Below, in pieces: positions 15,103 to 19,038 of a stretch of DNA of 19,038 nt. The notes beneath the pieces were generated by a model. It was given only the letters and a program-made list of their open reading frames with translations. It did not search any database and was not told the DNA's origin. The translations under genes were made by a program, and so were the position numbers. Source of the stretch: Synechococcaceae bacterium WB8_1B_136 (lineage in GTDB: Bacteria; Cyanobacteriota; Cyanobacteriia; PCC-6307; Cyanobiaceae); NCBI GenBank assembly GCA_010029175.1, contig RGNC01000023.1:1-19038 (forward strand), written 5' to 3'. Position 1 is the first letter of the stretch; the number at the start of each line of letters is the position of its first letter.

Positions 15103-15848
15103 CAGGCCTTGTTGGAGGGGATGGGGGAATAGGAGGGGGCCCGGAGCTGGGCCAGCAGGCTGGAGAAGCTGCGGCTGGCGGGGGTTTCACGCTCGTCGGG
15201 ATTCACGATGCCGGCCGAGATGATCGTGCGGAAGGCATCCTCCACCGAGAGTTCCAGGTCGCGCACCGAACCCTCCGGCACCACGGCATACCAGCCGGTG
15301 GTGGGGTTGGGCGCCGTGGGGATGAACACGCTTAGCATCGGCTGCTCGAAGCCGGCGGAGAGGGTGGCCCCCAGCACGCCGGTCACGAAGCCCAGGGCAT
15401 AGAGCCCCTCGCGGGGGTATTCCACCAACACCACGCGGCGGAAGCGGCTGGAGTTGTCGCGCAGGAACGTTTCCAGCAGCTGCTTGAGGGTTTTGTACAC
15501 CGCACCCGCCACGGGGATGCGCTGCAGCGTGCCCTCGCCGAATTCCAGCAGCCAGCGGCCCACGATGTTGCGGGCCATCAGGCCGATCAGCAGGATGGCC
15601 AGCAGCGGCACCAGCAGACCCAGCCCCAGGTTGATCAGCTCCTGGAGGATCGGGTTGAGGGTGTTGAACGGGTTGAGCTGCTTGGGGATCGAGGTGAGGA
15701 ACGCCAGCACGAAGCGGCTCACCGTGGTGGCCAGCCAGATGGTGGTGGCCAGCGGGATCACCACCAGCAGGCCGGCGATCAGATCGTTCTTGAGATCCTG
15801 CTGGAGGCGGTCGCCCAGCGGCTGATCAGGTCTGGGACTGGATTGCAC
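15102..15848 (-). CDS. DUF502 family membrane protein
   Basis: Inner-membrane protein of the DUF502 family, widespread in bacteria and plants but of uncertain function. From a GTG at 15848 the product has 248 residues. Two membrane helices are visible: IAGLLVVIPLATTIWLA (about 24-40, continuing to about 50) and LINLGLGLLVPLLAILLIGL (about 71-90). They are followed by the family pattern GEGTLQRIPVAGAVYKTLKQ, VVLVEYPREGLYALGFVTG, and VFIPTAPNPTTGWYAVVPEG. The length is usual. A TTG one codon upstream (15851) is the alternative start. The stop shares a base with the nusB start, the only functional hint from context. Confidence 0.9.
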   Translation of the reverse strand: MQSSPRPDQPLGDRLQQDLKNDLIAGLLVVIPLATTIWLATTVSRFVLAFLTSIPKQLNPFNTLNPILQELINLGLGLLVPLLAILLIGLMARNIVGRWLLEFGEGTLQRIPVAGAVYKTLKQLLETFLRDNSSRFRRVVLVEYPREGLYALGFVTGVLGATLSAGFEQPMLSVFIPTAPNPTTGWYAVVPEGSVRDLELSVEDAFRTIISAGIVNPDERETPASRSFSSLLAQLRAPSYSPIPSNKA

Positions 15849-15907
15849 CAACGGGGGGCCCGGCTCTCCGGTCAGCAGATACCAGCCTGCAACTTAGCCA
15901 GCCGCCC

Positions 15908-16558
15908 TCACAGCACGGCCGCGAAGGCCAGCAGGGTGAAGGCCACCAGCAGCACAATCGCGGCGCCGGTGCCGCCGATGCGGCGCTGGTTGGAAGCCAG
16001 GTCGCGGCGACGCTCCGCCTGCTTGAGCTGGTTATCGGCCTGCTTGAGCTGCCGGTCCATGAAGGCCTTCGCGGCCTGCTGCTTCTGCTCGTTGGTGGCG
16101 GCGGCGGGGATCTGGCCGGCCTGCTCGCCCTGGGCGATCACCTGCTCCACCACCTGGGGGTTTTGCAGCTGGGTGCGGGCCATCTCCAGTTGACCCTTCT
16201 GGGCCAGCAGGGCCTGGTTGGCCTGGTCGCTGAGGGTGCGATCACCGCTGATGCTCACCGGAATGGTGACCAGCAGAGCCAGCGCCAGCAGGCCGCTGAG
16301 GATGCAGACAAACCAGCGCAGGGGCGTGCGGCCGGCGTGGGGATCCTCCAGGCGGGAGCCCAGAAGCATCAGCAGCAGGCCCACGAAGGCCAGGGGCGAC
16401 TGGGTGGCCAGGGTGGACGCCACAAGTTGGCGAAAGCTCTCCTCACCCCAGCCGTTCACCGCCAGCACCGCCAGCAACTGCAGAGCCAGCAGCAGCACGA
16501 GGGTGAACCCCAGCCAGCGGAGCAGGGTGCTGGTGCGACCGGTTGCAGACGAGCTCAC
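15908..16558 (-). CDS. HpsJ-like membrane protein with coiled-coil segment
   Basis: Membrane protein that resembles the cyanobacterial HpsJ-like family by layout; function unclear in unicellular strains. From a GTG at 16558 (VSSSATGRTSTLLRWLG) the product has 216 residues. There are three hydrophobic segments in the first half (LGFTLVLLLALQLLAVLAV, LAFVGLLLMLLGS, WFVCILSGLLALALLVTI). A Gln/Ala-rich predicted coiled coil follows at about 108-190 (LLAQKGQLEMARTQLQ, FMDRQLKQADNQLKQAE), with a final helix GTGAAIVLLVAFTLLAFAAVL split here as GTGAAIVLLVAF and TLLAFAAVL. The open frame reaches 16762, but that extension is antisense to queG and rejected. It diverges from queG with a 43-bp gap and probably opens the seven-gene minus-strand series, 59 bp ahead of the DUF502 gene. 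Confidence 0.75.
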   Translation of the reverse strand: MSSSATGRTSTLLRWLGFTLVLLLALQLLAVLAVNGWGEESFRQLVASTLATQSPLAFVGLLLMLLGSRLEDPHAGRTPLRWFVCILSGLLALALLVTIPVSISGDRTLSDQANQALLAQKGQLEMARTQLQNPQVVEQVIAQGEQAGQIPAAATNEQKQQAAKAFMDRQLKQADNQLKQAERRRDLASNQRRIGGTGAAIVLLVAFTLLAFAAVL

Positions 16559-16601
16559 AGTGGGTGAAACGCAGTCGCGCAATCGTAGGGGCGATGGGCT
16601 G

Positions 16602-17582
16602 ATGGGGCACGCGGGCGCCCAGCTGGCGCAACAGATCAAGCAGCAGGCCCGCGCCCTGGGGTTCGATCCGGTGGGCATCGCGGCGGTGCCGCCCGGGCCG
16701 CGGCTGGCCCTGCGCACGGCGGCCCTGGAGCGCTGGCTGGCGGCCGGGCACCAGGCGAGCATGGCCTGGATGGCCGACCCGCGCCGGCGGGATGTGGAGC
16801 TGCTGCTGCCGGGGGTGCGCAGCCTGGTGGCGGTGGGGTTGTCGTATTACGTGGCGGCGGAGCGGGCCCCCGGCGGCCTGGCGGTGGCCCGCTACGGCTG
16901 GGGCCGCGACTACCACCGGGTGATCGACGGCCGCCTGCGGCAACTGGGCCGCTGGCTGGAGGCCGAGGTGCCAGGGGCGCGCTGGCGGGCCTGCGTGGAC
17001 AGTGCCCCGCTGCTCGACAAGGCCTGGGCCGAGGAGGCCGGCCTGGGCTGGATCGGCAAGCACGGCAACCTGATCCACCGCGAGCGGGGCTCCTGGCTGC
17101 TGCTGGGCCACCTGCTCACCGATCTGGAGCTGCCGGCCGATGCTCCGGGGCGCCCCCAGTGCGGCGCCTGCAGCGCCTGCCTCGACGCCTGCCCCACCGG
17201 CGCCATCCCGGAGCCGTTCGTGGTGGATGCCCGCCGCTGCATCGCCTTCCACACGATCGAAAACCGCGATCCCGAGCTGCCCGCCGCGATCGTGGCGGGG
17301 CTGGGCCCCTGGGTGGCCGGCTGCGACATCTGCCAGGACGTGTGCCCCTGGAACCAGCGCCAGCTGGAGAGCAGTGCAGACCCGGATGTGCAGCCGCGGC
17401 CCTGGTGGCTGGAGCTGCGGGCCACCGAAGCGCTGGCCTGGAGCGATCAGGCCTGGGACGAGAAGCTGCGGGCCTCGGCCCTGCGGCGGATCAAGCCCTG
17501 GATGTGGCGGCGCAACATCCGCGCGGCGATGGCCGGCAAGCGCGACAGCGCCAACGGCGCCAACAGCGGCCCCAGCGGCTGA
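16602..17582 (+). CDS. queG: Epoxyqueuosine reductase QueG
   Basis: Cobalamin- and [4Fe-4S]-dependent enzyme that reduces epoxyqueuosine to queuosine at the wobble base of tRNAs for Asp, Asn, His and Tyr, the final step of queuosine synthesis. The 326-residue product carries YGWGRDYHRVI (98-108) and CVDSAPLLDKAWAEEAGLGW (131-150) with the likely proton donor Asp133. It also has IGKHGNLIHRERGSW and the two cluster motifs CGACSACLDACP (187-198) and CDICQDVCPW (241-250). All cluster cysteines are intact. The ATG at 16602 fits the family start; an upstream in-frame GTG at 16560 would add 14 unlikely residues. It diverges from the HpsJ-like gene. Confidence 0.95.
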   Translation: MGHAGAQLAQQIKQQARALGFDPVGIAAVPPGPRLALRTAALERWLAAGHQASMAWMADPRRRDVELLLPGVRSLVAVGLSYYVAAERAPGGLAVARYGWGRDYHRVIDGRLRQLGRWLEAEVPGARWRACVDSAPLLDKAWAEEAGLGWIGKHGNLIHRERGSWLLLGHLLTDLELPADAPGRPQCGACSACLDACPTGAIPEPFVVDARRCIAFHTIENRDPELPAAIVAGLGPWVAGCDICQDVCPWNQRQLESSADPDVQPRPWWLELRATEALAWSDQAWDEKLRASALRRIKPWMWRRNIRAAMAGKRDSANGANSGPSG

Positions 17583-17600
17583 GGGCTGAATTCGCCCGGG

Positions 17601-17645
17601 GGCACTGAGCCCAGCGGCACTGAGCACGGCGGCCCTGAGCCCGAC
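17601..17645 (+). repeat. Three tandem 15-bp units after queG
   Basis: GGCACTGAGCCCAGC, GGCACTGAGCACGGC and GGCCCTGAGCCCGAC follow each other directly, differing at only two to four positions from each other. They start 18 bp after the queG stop, in the gap before the TPR protein gene. No function is evident. Confidence 0.7.
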
Positions 17646-17672
17646 CGGGGACCGGGAGACCCTCGCAGAAGT

Positions 17673-17720
17673 CTCCGGGATTCTGTACACAACAGGCGAT
17701 TGCTGTACAGAATTTGGCAG
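17673..17720 (-). repeat. Dispersed palindromic element, copy 3 (variant with enlarged loop)
   Basis: The inner arms ATTCTGTACA (17680-17689) and TGTACAGAAT (17704-17713) match the other two copies exactly, but the loop is 14 bases (CAACAGGCGATTGC) instead of three. The outer arms have drifted: CTCCGGG before the left arm and TTGGCAG after the right no longer pair well. GGAGAC on the minus-strand right side matches copies 1 and 2. It lies between queG and the TPR protein gene. Confidence 0.75.
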
Positions 17721-17805
17721 CGCCCGCGCAAAGCCCGGGCCATCACGCCGTCCCCGCCCCCCACGAGGGCCTGGCGATCCCAGATGCGGCGCGGCGGGGA
17801 CTGCC

Positions 17806-17811
17806 TAGGCT
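17806..17811 (+). promoter_or_regulatory. Candidate -10 box for the TPR protein gene
   Basis: TAGGCT lies 22 bp before the chosen ATG at 17834, a distance that suits a -10 element. The same hexamer occurs upstream of gyrA in this window. No clear -35 is visible. Confidence 0.3.
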
Positions 17812-17833
17812 AGGGGGTGATTGTGCTGTGTCG

Positions 17834-18727
17834 ATGGCTGCGCGCTGGTTGAGATCTCTGGCGACAGCAGCTCTGATGGTGCCCCTGGCGATGGCGGCCA
17901 TGGCGCCGGCCCGCGCCATGGTGCCCTACGTGATGATCCCCAGCCCCCAGACCCTGGAAGGGGCTGGGCTGGGCATTGCCCAGGCGGCGGCGCGGCTGCT
18001 GCGGATGGGCCAGGCGGAGGACGCCGCCAAGCTGGCGGCCCTCACGGTGCAGCTGATTCCCGCCGACCCCCGCGGCTGGGTGTTGCTGGCGGAGGCCCAG
18101 CTGCGCAGCGGGCAGGAGAAGGACGCGGCCAAATCGCTGGCCCGGGCCAAACAACTCGATCCCGACAATGCCGGCATCCTGTTCGCCCAGGGCTCCCTGG
18201 CCCTGCGGGACAGCAAGCCCAAGGAGGCGGCGACGCTGATCCAGCAGGGCCTGCGGCTCGATGGCAAGAACGCCGGTGCCTACTTCGATCTGGGCAACGC
18301 CTACATCCTGATGGGCAACGCCGGCTCCGCCCTGGGGGCCTTCGAGAAGGCGGCCTCACTGCGCAACGACTTCTGGGAGGCGATCAACAACCAGGCCCTG
18401 GTGCTGTTCGAGCAGAGAAAGGACTCCGAAGCGATCAAGCGCTGGCGCCGGGTGCTGACCATCCGCGCCAACGCCTCCGAGCCGATGCTGGCCCTGGCGG
18501 CGGCCCTGAACGGTGAGAAACCGGGCAACCCCGAGAGCCTGCAACTGGCCCACCAGGCCCTGGCGGGTGAGCCCAACTACGTGCTGGAGAGCTTCCAGAA
18601 GGAGCAGCTCTGGGGCGAGCGGCTGCGGGCGGCCACCAAGAAGCTGCTGGCCCAGCCCAGCCTCAAGGCCGATGTGGAGCGGGCCCAGGCCAACGCGGGC
18701 GGCAGCAGCGCCCAGAACGAGGAGTGA
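17834..18727 (+). CDS. Exported TPR-repeat protein
   Basis: Tetratricopeptide-repeat protein with an N-terminal export signal, probably periplasmic or membrane-attached, acting as a protein-interaction scaffold; partner unknown. From the ATG at 17834 the product has 297 residues. Residues 1-28 form a signal peptide: MAARWLRS, hydrophobic LATAALMVPLAMAAMA, then a likely Ala-x-Ala cleavage at ARA. Helix pairs typical of TPRs follow from about 45 to 220, with clear matches at AYFDLGNAYILMGNAGSALG, AFEKAASL and DFWEAINNQALVLFEQRKDS. The C-terminus (ERLRAATKKLLAQP then AQANAGGSSAQNEE) is polar. The open frame extends to 17714, but the upstream part lacks signal-peptide character. It lies between queG and gyrA on the same strand, an order I associate with marine picocyanobacteria. 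Confidence 0.85.
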   Translation: MAARWLRSLATAALMVPLAMAAMAPARAMVPYVMIPSPQTLEGAGLGIAQAAARLLRMGQAEDAAKLAALTVQLIPADPRGWVLLAEAQLRSGQEKDAAKSLARAKQLDPDNAGILFAQGSLALRDSKPKEAATLIQQGLRLDGKNAGAYFDLGNAYILMGNAGSALGAFEKAASLRNDFWEAINNQALVLFEQRKDSEAIKRWRRVLTIRANASEPMLALAAALNGEKPGNPESLQLAHQALAGEPNYVLESFQKEQLWGERLRAATKKLLAQPSLKADVERAQANAGGSSAQNEE

Positions 18728-18776
18728 CCAGCACGGGCATCAGGAGCAAAGCGTGATCCGGCCTGGCCAGTATCTG

Positions 18777-18782
18777 TAGGCT
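18777..18782 (+). promoter_or_regulatory. Candidate -10 box for gyrA
   Basis: TAGGCT within TATCTGTAGGCTGAG, 35 bp before the gyrA ATG, in the 90-bp gap after the TPR protein gene. It matches the hexamer ahead of the TPR gene. A further TATCTG just upstream (18771-18776) is an alternative. Confidence 0.3.
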
Positions 18783-18817
18783 GAGCGCCACCATTCGCCC
18801 TCCCACCCCAGCACTGG

Positions 18818-19038
18818 ATGCCCGAGGAGCGCCCCGAGGAATCGATCGGCAAACGCATCGAGCCGATCGCCCTGCATCAGGAGATGCAGCGCTCCTACCT
18901 CGAATACGCCATGAGCGTGATCGTGGGCCGGGCCCTGCCGGACGTGCGCGATGGCCTCAAACCGGTGCAGCGGCGGATCCTGTTCGCGATGCACGAGCTG
19001 GGGCTCACCCCGGATCGGCCCTACCGCAAGTGCGCCCG
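18818..19038 (+). CDS. gyrA: DNA gyrase subunit A, 5' part only
   Basis: Type II topoisomerase subunit that cuts and rejoins DNA to introduce negative supercoils. Only the first 73 codons are inside the window. After a short acidic leader (MPEERPEESIGKRIEPIAL) comes the strongly conserved RSYLEYAMSVIVGRALPDVR, then DGLKPVQRRILFAMHELGL and RPYRKCAR at the edge. This is the start of the breakage-reunion domain. The quinolone-resistance region and catalytic Tyr lie beyond the edge. ParC-type subunits share these motifs; YRKCAR rather than a FKKCAR-like form, and the cyanobacterial setting, favour GyrA. Confidence 0.88.
   Translation, partial: MPEERPEESIGKRIEPIALHQEMQRSYLEYAMSVIVGRALPDVRDGLKPVQRRILFAMHELGLTPDRPYRKCA

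Noticed and set aside
17680..17713. LexA-type operator near the TPR gene
   Set aside because: The spacing and half-sites of the TGTACA repeats do not fit the cyanobacterial LexA patterns I know, and they match the dispersed palindrome family.

Overview
This is a very GC-rich, densely packed stretch of a bacterial chromosome. Gene content and order (photorespiratory glycolate dehydrogenase subunits GlcF and GlcE, a DUF502 - nusB - ftsY - RsbU-type phosphatase - argH - RRM protein series, then queG - TPR protein - gyrA) suggest a picocyanobacterium of the Synechococcus/Cyanobium type. This rests on recognising protein families and gene neighbourhood, not on a search. Three HIP1 octamers (GCGATCGC at 191, 1529 and 5529) are compatible with that. 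No rRNA, tRNA, CRISPR array or IS transposase was seen. No gene-free stretch exceeds about 250 bases; the longest are 17583-17833 and 9285-9490, and both hold repeats.

Region 1 (1-6011) is a photorespiration neighbourhood broken up by other genes. glcF and glcE encode the iron-sulfur and second FAD-domain subunits of glycolate dehydrogenase. Between them lie a VapBC toxin-antitoxin pair (minus), an APC-family permease (plus) and a DUF1537 four-carbon-acid-kinase-like protein (minus). Packing is extreme: vapC and glcF share stop-codon bases, the permease and kinase overlap tail to tail by 47 bp, and the kinase and glcE start codons are 17 bp apart across overlapping palindromes.

Region 2 (6022-9284) has a minus-strand set: alpha/beta hydrolase, GtrA-like membrane protein, DPM1-like glycosyltransferase and hexose mutarotase-like protein, the last two coupled by an ATGA overlap. 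It looks like a lipid-linked sugar or surface glycan module. The hydrolase appears damaged near its N-terminus. A small membrane protein diverges from it.

Region 3 (9491-16558) is a seven-gene minus-strand series: HpsJ-like membrane protein, DUF502 protein, nusB, ftsY, PP2C phosphatase, argH and a glycine-rich RRM protein. Region 4 (16602-19038) is plus strand: queG, a secreted TPR protein and the first 73 codons of gyrA.

The most notable observation is a small dispersed palindrome, about 37 nt, with arms containing ATTCTGTACA/TGTACAGAAT. There are two tight copies (9361-9397, 14130-14166) and one variant with an enlarged loop (17673-17720). The second copy lies inside ftsY, in the disordered linker ahead of the GTPase core, exactly where the reading frame changes. 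The true N-terminus and the NG core are in different frames, and removing the 37 nt rejoins them. This could be an inactivating insertion, a translational bypass or frameshift site, or a coincidence with a one-base error. It is the thing in this window most worth checking.
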